DNA of 64,000 nucleotides from positions 109,889 through 173,888 of the forward strand of contig CAZCCV010000001.1 in assembly GCA_964497515.1 (NCBI GenBank). Direction: 5' to 3'. The number at the start of each line of letters is the position of its first letter. Position 1 is the first letter of the stretch. The position numbers and the translations under genes are program-made. Below, piece by piece: positions 1 to 7,384 of this stretch. The notes below the pieces were generated by a model that made no database searches, had not been told where the DNA came from, and worked only from the letters and a program-made list of their open reading frames with translations. The DNA is from CAZCCV01 sp964497515. Lineage in GTDB: Bacteria > Armatimonadota > UBA5829 > DTLH01.

Positions 1-2
1 AC

Positions 3-1049
3 GCAAATGCGATTATCATATGTGTTCCCACACCACTTAGAAAGACGAAAGAGCCAGATATAACTCATATCCTTTCCGCGTGTGAAGAGATCGCCAAGAA
101 TCTGCGTAGCGGACAAGTGATTGTGCTGGAGAGCACAACTTACCCCGGAACTACCGACGAAGTGATTCTTCCGCTCTTTGAGAAGACCGGGCTTGAGGTT
201 GGCAAGGATTTCTTTTTGGCATTCTCTCCAGAGAGAGTCGACCCAGGAAATCCGGAGTTTCTGACTCAGAATATCTGCAAAATCGTCGGCGGAGTGACGC
301 CGGAGTGCACCGATCGCGCGGTGAGCCTTTATCGTCACGCAATAGCGAATGTCCAGCCTGTGTCGAATGCAAGGGTTGCCGAGACAGCGAAGCTGCTGGA
401 GAACACATATCGCAGCGTAAACATAGCTCTTGTGAATGAACTCGCTTTGATGTGCCAGCGGCTTGGGATCGACGTTTGGGAGGTCATTGAAGCTGCTGCT
501 ACCAAGCCATTTGGTTATCAAGCGTTCTTCCCGGGGCCCGGAATTGGCGGCCATTGTATCCCACTGGATCCATACTACCTTACTTGGCGTGCCCGTGTGA
601 GTGGTTACGAGGCAAAGTTCATCGGCCTCGCGGGCGAGATTAATTCGAGCATGCCTCACCATGTGGTAGCACTCATTTCAGATGCTCTGAATGAAGCGGG
701 GAAATGTGTTAAAGGCTCGAGTATTCTGATTCTCGGTGCAGCATACAAAAAGAACGTATCTGACGTAAGGGAATCTCCGGCGCTTGTGGTAATGGAGTTG
801 CTTGAAGCAAAGGGTGCCAAAGTGTCTTACGCCGACCCATTTGTCCCGACTGTTACTGTGGCCGAGAGAGTATATGAATCGTTGTCGGTGGAGCAGAAAG
901 TGCTGGAATCTGCTGATTGTGTGGCCATAATCACCAACCACGACGGCTTCGACTACGAACTCGTTGGCAAGCACGCTTCGCTGATTATAGACACCAGAAA
1001 CGCAATGAAAGGCGTGAGTGGAACGAAGGGAGCGGTGATAAAACTGTGA
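3..1049 (+). CDS. UDP-N-acetylhexosamine 6-dehydrogenase (WbpA/WecC family), 5' end outside the window
   Basis: This nucleotide-sugar dehydrogenase would oxidise C6 of a UDP-N-acetylhexosamine with NAD to give the uronic acid used in surface polysaccharide. The open frame runs in from the left edge, and the family segment CVPTPL is already present at the start, so the N-terminal Rossmann glycine motif lies outside. Visible motifs are ESTTYPGTTDE, FSPERVDPGN, the central AETAKLLENTYR helix and the catalytic cysteine in GGHCIPLDP. The C-terminal NAD/UDP-binding domain follows, with AYKKNVSDVRESPA. The FFPGPGIGGHC wording resembles WbpA-type enzymes acting on UDP-GlcNAc more than plain UDP-glucose dehydrogenases, but the exact substrate is inferred. 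The stop overlaps the GTG start of the epimerase by four bases, which indicates translational coupling. Confidence 0.93.
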   Translation, partial: ANAIIICVPTPLRKTKEPDITHILSACEEIAKNLRSGQVIVLESTTYPGTTDEVILPLFEKTGLEVGKDFFLAFSPERVDPGNPEFLTQNICKIVGGVTPECTDRAVSLYRHAIANVQPVSNARVAETAKLLENTYRSVNIALVNELALMCQRLGIDVWEVIEAAATKPFGYQAFFPGPGIGGHCIPLDPYYLTWRARVSGYEAKFIGLAGEINSSMPHHVVALISDALNEAGKCVKGSSILILGAAYKKNVSDVRESPALVVMELLEAKGAKVSYADPFVPTVTVAERVYESLSVEQKVLESADCVAIITNHDGFDYELVGKHASLIIDTRNAMKGVSGTKGAVIKL

Positions 1050-1981
1050 GTTCTTATCTTGTTACGGGTGGTGCGGGGTTCATTGGCTCGCATATAGTGG
1101 ACGCTCTCGTTGCAGAAGGTCACAGCGTCAGGGTTCTCGACAATCTGACAACCGGCAAAATATCGAATATTGAGCACAATCTGGATCGCATTGAGCTGAT
1201 TAAAGATAGCCTTACGAGCTTTGAGGCCGTGAAAAGATCAGTGGATGGAGTAGATTATGTAATACATCAAGGTGCGCTTCCTTCGGTTCCGAGGTCTGTT
1301 TCGGATCCGATATCGTCGAACAGTGCGAACATCGATGGCACATTGAACCTTTTGGTGGCCTCACGAGATGCAGGGGTGAAGCGATTGGTGTATGCATCGT
1401 CTTCATCGGTTTATGGTGACACTCCGGTGTTACCGAAGCGGGAGGATATGCCGCCGAATCCACTCTCTCCGTATGCCATGACCAAACTCGGTGCGGAGTA
1501 TTACTGCCGGATTTTTACGAAGTTGTATGGGTTTGAGACAGTTTCGCTCAGATACTTCAACGTCTTTGGGCCAAGGCAGGATCCATCTTCGCAGTATGCT
1601 GCAGTGATTCCCAAGTTCCTAGTTGCAATAAAACAGGGTGAGAGGCCGGTCATTTATGGTAACGGGCAGCAATCCAGAGACTTCACCTACGTTAAGAACA
1701 ACGTGAATGCAAACCTTTTGGCGTGCACTGCTCCTCTAGCTGCAGGCGAAGTGTTTAACATCGCTTGCGGCGATAGGTTCAGCCTTTTGGATCTTGTAAA
1801 TGAGATCAACTCACTGCTTGGGACGAATGTGGAACCGGTTTTTGAAGAAGCCAGAGCCGGTGATGTGATGCACTCGCAAGCAGACATTTCGAAAGCTCGT
1901 GATCTATTGGGATTCGAGCCAGAGATAGCTTTTAGAGAAGGTCTTAGAGAGTTGGTGCGCTGGTATCAATCCGGCGCGTGA
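1046..1981 (+). CDS. NAD-dependent UDP-hexosamine 4-epimerase (SDR, WbpP-like)
   Basis: This extended short-chain dehydrogenase would interconvert the C4 epimers of a UDP-sugar. The start is the GTG at 1046 inside a GTGA overlap with the dehydrogenase, because the Rossmann motif TGGAGFIGSH begins six residues later. The active site shows YASSSSVYGD followed by the YAMTK catalytic Tyr/Lys pair. The substrate region has RYFNVFGPRQDPSSQYAAVIP, close to UDP-GlcNAc/UDP-GlcNAcA 4-epimerases such as WbpP. At 311 residues the length is normal. With the upstream dehydrogenase it probably makes a galacto-configured amino-uronic acid precursor. Epimerase class is well supported by motifs; the exact sugar is inferred. 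Confidence 0.92.
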   Translation: MSSYLVTGGAGFIGSHIVDALVAEGHSVRVLDNLTTGKISNIEHNLDRIELIKDSLTSFEAVKRSVDGVDYVIHQGALPSVPRSVSDPISSNSANIDGTLNLLVASRDAGVKRLVYASSSSVYGDTPVLPKREDMPPNPLSPYAMTKLGAEYYCRIFTKLYGFETVSLRYFNVFGPRQDPSSQYAAVIPKFLVAIKQGERPVIYGNGQQSRDFTYVKNNVNANLLACTAPLAAGEVFNIACGDRFSLLDLVNEINSLLGTNVEPVFEEARAGDVMHSQADISKARDLLGFEPEIAFREGLRELVRWYQSGA

Positions 1982-1988
1982 TGAAAGA

Positions 1989-3095
1989 ATGAGCAAACCT
2001 CTCGTATTGCAGGTGATACCTACATTAAGTGGTGGGGGAGCAGAGCGTGAAGTCGCTCGTGTTGCACCAGTGCTTAAGGCGGATGGGCGTTTTGACGTTG
2101 CCGTCTGTTGCGTTATGAGCGGAGGTGTCTTTGCTGAGAGCGTTTCAGCGTCGGGTGTTGATGTAGATATTCTGAACGAATCCCCGACATCCTCTTCAAG
2201 GATGTTTTTCGATCTCGTTCGCTACTTGAGGAAACGTCGTCCGGCGATTGTGCATTCGCATCTGCTCAGGTGGGGCCCGATGGCGGCAAGGACTGCTGGA
2301 ATCGGACCTACGATTATGAGTGAGCACAGTTGGAACCCTCCACGCAGTGGCGTTGGGATGCTCTTCGATAGATTTGCAGGGCGATTTGTAACAATGTCGG
2401 TGGCAGTTTCGGAGGCTACCAGACAGATTCGGATCAACAAATGGCGGGTACCGGCAAAGAGAATAATCACAATCCCGAATGCTGTAGATATCGGGGACAC
2501 TGCGGAGCGTGTTGACCACGTTCAGAAGCGTTCCGAACTTGGATTTGCGGATGGCACACCGCTGATAGGCACAATAGGCCGGTTAGTCCCTATTAAGGCG
2601 CAGAAGTACTTCATAGAGGCTGCGGCGAAGGTCTTGAAGTCCGCTCCAGAGAGTCGTTTTGTGCTTGTGGGCGAAGGAGAACTCAGAGGCGAGCTGGAAC
2701 AGCAGGTTGCGGCGCTTGGGATTGCTGAGGAAGTGAAGTTTCTTGGCTTTCGAGAGGACGCCCGAGAGATCGCCTGTGTGTTGGATGTAGCGTGTCTTTC
2801 ATCAGACTCAGAGGGGACGCCGATTACTATGCTGGAGGCGATGTCGTGTGGTATTCCTGCCGTCGTAACGGATGTGGGAGGGTGTCCGGAAGTGGTGCAG
2901 AACGGAGTGACCGGCTTTGTGGTGCCTCCCAGAGACCCAGACGCACTTGCGGAGGCGATACTGAAGCTTATAGGCGACCGCAATATGGCCAGAAGGTTTG
3001 GAATTGCAGGTAAAGATAGGGCAAATACTGTATACTCAGTGGAGGCCAATCTGGCCAGTCTGAATGACTTGTATCAATCGGTGCTCTCAAATTGA
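1989..3095 (+). CDS. Glycosyltransferase family 4 protein
   Basis: A GT-B fold retaining glycosyltransferase that would add a sugar to a lipid-linked polysaccharide repeat at the cytoplasmic face of the membrane. The N-terminal half opens with the GGGAEREV loop typical of GT4. The C-terminal half has IGRLVPIKAQKYFIEAA, then FLGFREDAREI and the donor-binding segment SDSEGTPITMLEAMSCGIPAVV with the E-x7-E pattern. Its 368 residues are standard. It starts seven bases after the epimerase stop and overlaps the next transferase by four bases, so it lies within one operon. Donor and acceptor cannot be read from sequence. Confidence 0.92.
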   Translation: MSKPLVLQVIPTLSGGGAEREVARVAPVLKADGRFDVAVCCVMSGGVFAESVSASGVDVDILNESPTSSSRMFFDLVRYLRKRRPAIVHSHLLRWGPMAARTAGIGPTIMSEHSWNPPRSGVGMLFDRFAGRFVTMSVAVSEATRQIRINKWRVPAKRIITIPNAVDIGDTAERVDHVQKRSELGFADGTPLIGTIGRLVPIKAQKYFIEAAAKVLKSAPESRFVLVGEGELRGELEQQVAALGIAEEVKFLGFREDAREIACVLDVACLSSDSEGTPITMLEAMSCGIPAVVTDVGGCPEVVQNGVTGFVVPPRDPDALAEAILKLIGDRNMARRFGIAGKDRANTVYSVEANLASLNDLYQSVLSN

Positions 3096-4342
3096 AAATA
3101 GTAATTGCGAACAAGTACTATCACATAAGCGGGGGGCCTGAAAAATACCTGTTTGGGTTGTCGGAGCATCTCAAGCCGCTCGGTCACGATGTGATACCGT
3201 TTTCGCTAACGTACGAACGCAATGAGCCATCCGAGTACAAAGACTATTTTCTAGAAGCCGCAGGTGGAGGCGAAGAGACAAAGCTGTATAAGATTCGGGG
3301 CGGAATCTCTACAAAGTTTAGAATTGCAGCCCGTTCTATATACTCGTTACAGGCCAGAGATTCGCTGGAAAAGCTGATTACCGACACTGACGCCGACATC
3401 CTTTACTGCTTGAATATCGTCAACCATATGTCCCCAAGTATTATTGATGCGGCACACCGCAAGGGTATTCCGTCCGTTATGCGGTTATCCGACTACAACC
3501 TGGTCTGCGCCAACTACCTTTATCTTCGGGATGACAGAGTCTGCACCGACTGTGAGCGCGGGTTTCATCATGCACTGATACACAAGTGTGTTTATGGTTC
3601 GTTATCGGCTACTGCGGTACGTGTCAGTGCGATGTGGATTCACAAAGCGCTCAGGATCTACAACAAAGTGGGAGCGTTTGTTACTCCCGCAATGTTCATG
3701 CGAAACACACTAATCAGAAACGGCTATCCGGCAGAAAAGATTCATTATATCCCCACCTTTGTAGATGCCCACAACTGGGTTCCACGTTATGATAACGACG
3801 GCTATGTGTTGTATTTCGGCAGGCTTACCCCAGAAAAGGGGATTGAGTTCCTGCTGAGATCGTATATTACTTCAGGAATATCCGATCCGCTTATGGTGGT
3901 TGGGGAGTGTCCGAACAACTATATGGATGAGGTGAAGTCTCGGGTAGGAGAGTCCAATCTGAGCAAGGTATCCTTCCTGGGGCTTAGAACGGGTGAGGAA
4001 CTCCGTAACATTGTCCGTGGAGCAAAGTATGTCGTTGTCCCATCGCTCTGTTACGACAATTCTCCTAATGTTGTCTATGAATCGTTTGCTGCAGGGAAGC
4101 CTGTGATTGGTTCCGCCCTGGGCGGGCTCTGTGAACAGATTTCAGATGACACAGGTGAACTTGTGGAGCCGGGGAACACTGTAATGCTGGCAGAAGCTAT
4201 GACCAGGCTCTCTCAGACCTCGGGACTCGTGGGGCAGTTGGGCCGTAACGCCAGAGCCAAAGTAGAGAGAGAACACAGTGTAGAGACTCATATGGAGCGC
4301 TTGCTTACTCTCTTCCAGCAGCTTATTTCCGAGAAATGCTAG
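3092..4342 (+). CDS. Glycosyltransferase family 4 protein
   Basis: A second GT4 enzyme of the polysaccharide operon. The TTG start at 3092 overlaps the previous stop in TTGA and is supported by the family N-terminus IVIANKYYHISGGPEKYLF. A cysteine cluster (CTDCERGFHHALIHKC, near residues 150-166) matches the metal-site-like insert found in a subset of GT4 enzymes. The donor site shows YFGRLTPEKGIEFLL, then PSLCYDNSPNVVYESFAAGKP with the expected E-x7-E spacing. It is the last gene of the first operon: 336 bases without a gene follow. The specific linkage is unknown. Confidence 0.91.
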   Translation: MKIVIANKYYHISGGPEKYLFGLSEHLKPLGHDVIPFSLTYERNEPSEYKDYFLEAAGGGEETKLYKIRGGISTKFRIAARSIYSLQARDSLEKLITDTDADILYCLNIVNHMSPSIIDAAHRKGIPSVMRLSDYNLVCANYLYLRDDRVCTDCERGFHHALIHKCVYGSLSATAVRVSAMWIHKALRIYNKVGAFVTPAMFMRNTLIRNGYPAEKIHYIPTFVDAHNWVPRYDNDGYVLYFGRLTPEKGIEFLLRSYITSGISDPLMVVGECPNNYMDEVKSRVGESNLSKVSFLGLRTGEELRNIVRGAKYVVVPSLCYDNSPNVVYESFAAGKPVIGSALGGLCEQISDDTGELVEPGNTVMLAEAMTRLSQTSGLVGQLGRNARAKVEREHSVETHMERLLTLFQQLISEKC

Positions 4343-4678
4343 CTCGGCAGTCAATATTAAGTGAGTTCTCGACCCGTTCGTGATCCAGGCTGCGCTATCC
4401 CTGCATATCCCACAATACGGAACGTAACTCCACTTTTTATGGTCTAATAGAGTGTTGCCTCAGTTGACCCCTGTCAAAAACACTGGGGGATGAGGATTGA
4501 AATACCGCACCAGATGGGCAGTATCAAACAAAAACCCGTACAATTCCCGAGCAGCTGGTACTATGCAAAGAGGGAATAAGCACTGTGGCTCAGGGACAGC
4601 GCCGGGGGGCGCCGGGCTCAAAATTGTCTGTCTTGAGTCGAATTCACCCTTGCGGGATGGTAAGCAGAGGTTACACAG
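4343..4678. other. Non-coding gap between the glycosyltransferases and the lipoprotein gene
   Basis: No convincing gene is present. A short GC-rich inverted repeat (GCGCC, four G, GGCGC) lies at 4599-4612, and an AGAGG ribosome site sits just before the ATG at 4679. I could not match the leader to a riboswitch class and saw no clear sigma-70 promoter, although a leader of some kind is likely because the next gene starts a new unit. Confidence 0.5.
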
Positions 4679-6025
4679 ATGAATCATTCTCCAGTCCCCA
4701 ATAGATGGGCGAAATGCAGGGCGGTGGCAGTGCTATGTGGCGTTGGGATGTCGCTGTTGCTTGCCGGCTGCGGAGGCGGCGGTGGTAGTAGCACTGCGGG
4801 AAGCACCGGGAGCACGGGGCACAGTACCGCTCCGTCTGATCGCGGCGGTGCAGGGCCCACAGGTACCAGATCCGTCAAGCTTATGAACATGCACAACTGG
4901 ATTCTTGCAGGTGACGCAAGGCCGGGAAACGCAGAGTTCGATGCAGCGCTGCGAACTGCGGCGAAAAAAGACAATGTCATTATGACTGAGATGTACTGGT
5001 GGCAACGCGTTACTCCTCAGATGATCAAAGCTATCAATCCACAAGCCAAGGTTTATCTTTGGTACGACCTCTGTGTGAAATCAGATTTTGAACCCGACTG
5101 GGCGTTCAACAACAACGACAAAAGCCGAATGCAGTTGACTGTTCTGAAGTCGACTATCGACGAAAACGATTGGTGGCTGCGCGGCAAGAACGGAGAAATC
5201 ATCAAGGAGCACGAACACACCTGGTTTGTGGATGTCGGCAAACCCGGTTACAAAGAGGAGTTCCTGAAGAATGTGTTAGAGAAAAATGCCGGCAAGGGTT
5301 TTGACGGATTCGTTTTTGACTACTGGTGGTTCCGAATCGATCAGTTCTGCAAGAACAACCGACCTGTCGACTACCCGACCGACGAGGATTGGTTCAACAA
5401 AGCCTGGAAACCGTTTATCCAGTACGTTTGCACGGGTCTTCACGAGGCTGGTTACAAAGTCATCGGCAACTGTGCCGGAGAGTATATGACTGGTAACGCC
5501 AAGATCGACTGGATGCGCACACAGCTTGATGGAGTAATCTACGAGCAAGGTGCTGTCGACTGGGGTGATGATCCCCACAACAGCGCGTGGCTGCCGGGAT
5601 CGACTGTTACAGCGCGTATCAATCGCATCAATCAGGATCCAATGGAAGTCTGGGTCGGCAATCACGGCGTGCGAAAGAATGCGCCTGAAGCTGAAAGAAG
5701 AAAGCTTGTTGCCCTGGCTATGTATTATGTAGCTATTCCGAAATCACAAGAGAAGCGCTGCTTCAGCGTTCAGTGGGACAATACTTCCTACTGGGATCCG
5801 CTGTGGGATCTGAACATCGGCACTCCTGTCGATGCAGCTCCCGAGAAACTTGGAACTTACTCTTGGGTGAGGACATATACCAACGGCGTAGTGTTGTTGA
5901 ACTACGAATCGAACACGACTGCATCATACACACTCAACAAGACATATCGTGATATTGATGGAAAAGTCTACAGCGGCAAAGTGCAGATTCCGCCGCACAC
6001 GGGTATGATTCTCGTGGACAACTAA
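4679..6025 (+). CDS. Lipoprotein with GHL15-like TIM-barrel glycosidase domain
   Basis: A 448-residue exported lipoprotein. The N-terminus has a basic start, a hydrophobic stretch and the lipobox LLAGC, followed by a Gly/Ser/Thr linker to about residue 60. The rest reads as a beta/alpha barrel of the putative glycosidase group GHL15 (PF14885-like): YLWYDLCVKSDFEPDW, then FVDVGKPGYKEEFLKNVLE and KGFDGFVFDYWW, where acidic residues at strand ends are likely catalytic. Such proteins are known mainly by homology and their substrates are not established. Position inside an exopolysaccharide cluster suggests trimming or export-linked cleavage of the polymer; that is inference. AGAGG precedes the ATG. 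A strong terminator lies 34 bases downstream. Confidence 0.72.
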   Translation: MNHSPVPNRWAKCRAVAVLCGVGMSLLLAGCGGGGGSSTAGSTGSTGHSTAPSDRGGAGPTGTRSVKLMNMHNWILAGDARPGNAEFDAALRTAAKKDNVIMTEMYWWQRVTPQMIKAINPQAKVYLWYDLCVKSDFEPDWAFNNNDKSRMQLTVLKSTIDENDWWLRGKNGEIIKEHEHTWFVDVGKPGYKEEFLKNVLEKNAGKGFDGFVFDYWWFRIDQFCKNNRPVDYPTDEDWFNKAWKPFIQYVCTGLHEAGYKVIGNCAGEYMTGNAKIDWMRTQLDGVIYEQGAVDWGDDPHNSAWLPGSTVTARINRINQDPMEVWVGNHGVRKNAPEAERRKLVALAMYYVAIPKSQEKRCFSVQWDNTSYWDPLWDLNIGTPVDAAPEKLGTYSWVRTYTNGVVLLNYESNTTASYTLNKTYRDIDGKVYSGKVQIPPHTGMILVDN

Positions 6026-6059
6026 TAACGAAGTGATAGTCGAGTGAGTTCATCTGGCT

Positions 6060-6091
6060 AAGAGGGTGGGGATATATCCCCACCCTCTTTT
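6060..6091 (+). terminator. Strong intrinsic terminator after the lipoprotein gene
   Basis: A perfect 13-bp stem (AAGAGGGTGGGGA pairing with its complement at 6077-6089) closes a four-base TATA loop and is followed by Ts. It ends the unit that contains the lipoprotein gene. Confidence 0.9.
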
Positions 6092-6276
6092 CGTGTTTTG
6101 CATTGACCCCAATTGCCATCGAGCCTCTATCGAGTAACGAGAAATAGAAAACTCCTAGCACAGTATCTCCTCTGTGCGTCGCTCCATTCGATTTCCATTA
6201 GATGAAAGACGACAGTGTCAGGTTCTGTCAGAAGGTTTAGCTGTTAGAACTACCTGTTTTTGAGCTCTGCAGTAGC

Positions 6277-6304
6277 AAACCTCGCAATTGGGCGGGGTTT
6301 TTCA
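6277..6304 (+). terminator. Terminator-like hairpin upstream of the sigma-54 promoter
   Basis: AAACCTCGC (6277-6285) pairs with GCGGGGTTT (6292-6300) with one T-G wobble, and Ts follow. No gene lies between this and the terminator at 6060-6091, so it may insulate the following promoter from read-through or end a short untranslated RNA. Confidence 0.6.
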
Positions 6305-6309
6305 CCCTT

Positions 6310-6325
6310 TGGCACGTTTCTTGCC
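6310..6325 (+). promoter_or_regulatory. Sigma-54 (-24/-12) promoter of the PEP-CTERM gene
   Basis: TGGCACGTTTCTTGCC matches the RpoN consensus TGGCACR-N4-TTGCW at every position but the last. GG at 6311-6312 and GC at 6323-6324 have the required ten-base spacing. The predicted transcript starts near 6336 and carries an 8-bp stem-loop (AGCAGCCA at 6341-6348 with TGGCTGCT at 6355-6362) before the gene start at 6452. Confidence 0.82.
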
Positions 6326-6451
6326 GCCAGAAAAGAGGTTAGCAGCCATGCTTTTGGCTGCTTCCAAATGCCGGGCGCCCCGTTTTCAACAGCAACAAGT
6401 TACCACGCCTGTTTGGAGACGAACGTTCCGTTCTTTGAAAGGAGCAAATCG

Positions 6452-7120
6452 ATGAAGAGAATTCTTTCAATCTCTGTGTTACTCTTGGTTGCTGCTATGG
6501 GACTGTCTTTTGGGTCTATTGTGGAGGATGCTTGGTGGATCAGCTTCGAACCGAGTGAGCGAGGTGACTATCCCAGCGATAACTATCTGTTGATAGGCTG
6601 GGACACCGATTACACAGACGGCATTGACGATCATCCAATAGACGGCTACGAGGATGTTCAGCCCTGGGTGTTCCCCGGAGAGACATCAGCGGTAGTTGAC
6701 TCGCTCTTCCCCGGTACAGGTGACCATTACTCCCTTTCCGATTTCCGTGCACCTGTCAGTGAGGATCCAACTCCCAAAACGTGGAATTGTCGTATCTACT
6801 ACATTATGGGTGAGGGTTCGAGCAATGTCATCGATCCGATCCAGGTGAGCGTAGCTCAGGAAGGCCCGGACTACGATTATTCGTTCGGACCGATCCGCAT
6901 TTTCTGCCCCGACGCTATTGGTCAGCAGGAATGGATCTTCGATGCCGACAATCCGTGGCAAGACTTCGTGTTCATGGTGCCAGGCAACCCTGTGGAACAG
7001 TACGCTTCGCTGACTGTTACCGCTGGCCCTGTTGTTCCTGAGCCAGGCAGTATGCTAACGCTCGCGGGTGGGCTTCTGGGATTTGCCGGTATTGGGCTCC
7101 GCAAGAGAGTGCAGAAGTAG
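6452..7120 (+). CDS. PEP-CTERM sorting-domain protein
   Basis: A secreted protein of 222 residues. The start at 6452 is chosen because GAAAGGAG lies seven bases upstream and the protein then begins with a good signal peptide (MKRILSISVLLLVAAMGLSFG). An upstream in-frame ATG exists but lies before this signal. The C-terminus has the complete sorting signal: VPEPGS, a hydrophobic segment LTLAGGLLGFAGIGL and the basic tail RKRVQK. Exosortases cleave such proteins during export in organisms that make exopolysaccharide. The middle is rich in Asp, Tyr and Trp and has no recognised domain. No exosortase gene is in the window. Transcription is probably RpoN-dependent. Confidence 0.9.
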   Translation: MKRILSISVLLLVAAMGLSFGSIVEDAWWISFEPSERGDYPSDNYLLIGWDTDYTDGIDDHPIDGYEDVQPWVFPGETSAVVDSLFPGTGDHYSLSDFRAPVSEDPTPKTWNCRIYYIMGEGSSNVIDPIQVSVAQEGPDYDYSFGPIRIFCPDAIGQQEWIFDADNPWQDFVFMVPGNPVEQYASLTVTAGPVVPEPGSMLTLAGGLLGFAGIGLRKRVQK

Positions 7121-7384
7121 TATCGGGTTGTAACACATAATCAGGCGCAAGGCATTAGACAATTGGAGCGGGGGACTCTTGAAACGGGTCGTTCGCTCCT
7201 GTTGTTATAGGACTGGATAAACTAATTTGAGGCAGAGTTGAGTAAGCAGCGGGTGTTTGCTGTTGCTCACAGTTGGTGGAAGGGATGGTCTCGCCCCCAT
7301 CCTTTCTGCCTACTCATAAGAGGAATATTGATCTCCAGAGGTTAAGAATGCATAGGACACCTAATCCCTGGAGGTTACAGGAGT
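7121..7384 (+). other. Intergenic region with two terminator-like hairpins
   Basis: GGAGCG (7165-7170) pairs with CGCTCC (7194-7199) and probably ends the PEP-CTERM transcript. A second hairpin with AAGGGATGG and CCATCCTTT arms lies near 7280-7310. The roughly 80 bases between them contain an imperfect GAGTAAGCAGC / GCTGTTGCTC repeat and no coding frame. A small RNA is possible but unproven. Confidence 0.4.

Noticed and set aside
2522..3049. 175-codon minus-strand frame inside the glycosyltransferase gene
   Set aside because: Low-complexity Ser/Pro-rich translation opposite a clear GT4 gene.
4620..4678. Possible c-di-GMP (GEMM) riboswitch or tRNA before the lipoprotein gene
   Set aside because: A GATGGTAAGC-like stretch and GAGTCGAATTC (4635-4645) look suggestive, but the conserved GEMM core and a tRNA acceptor stem are missing.
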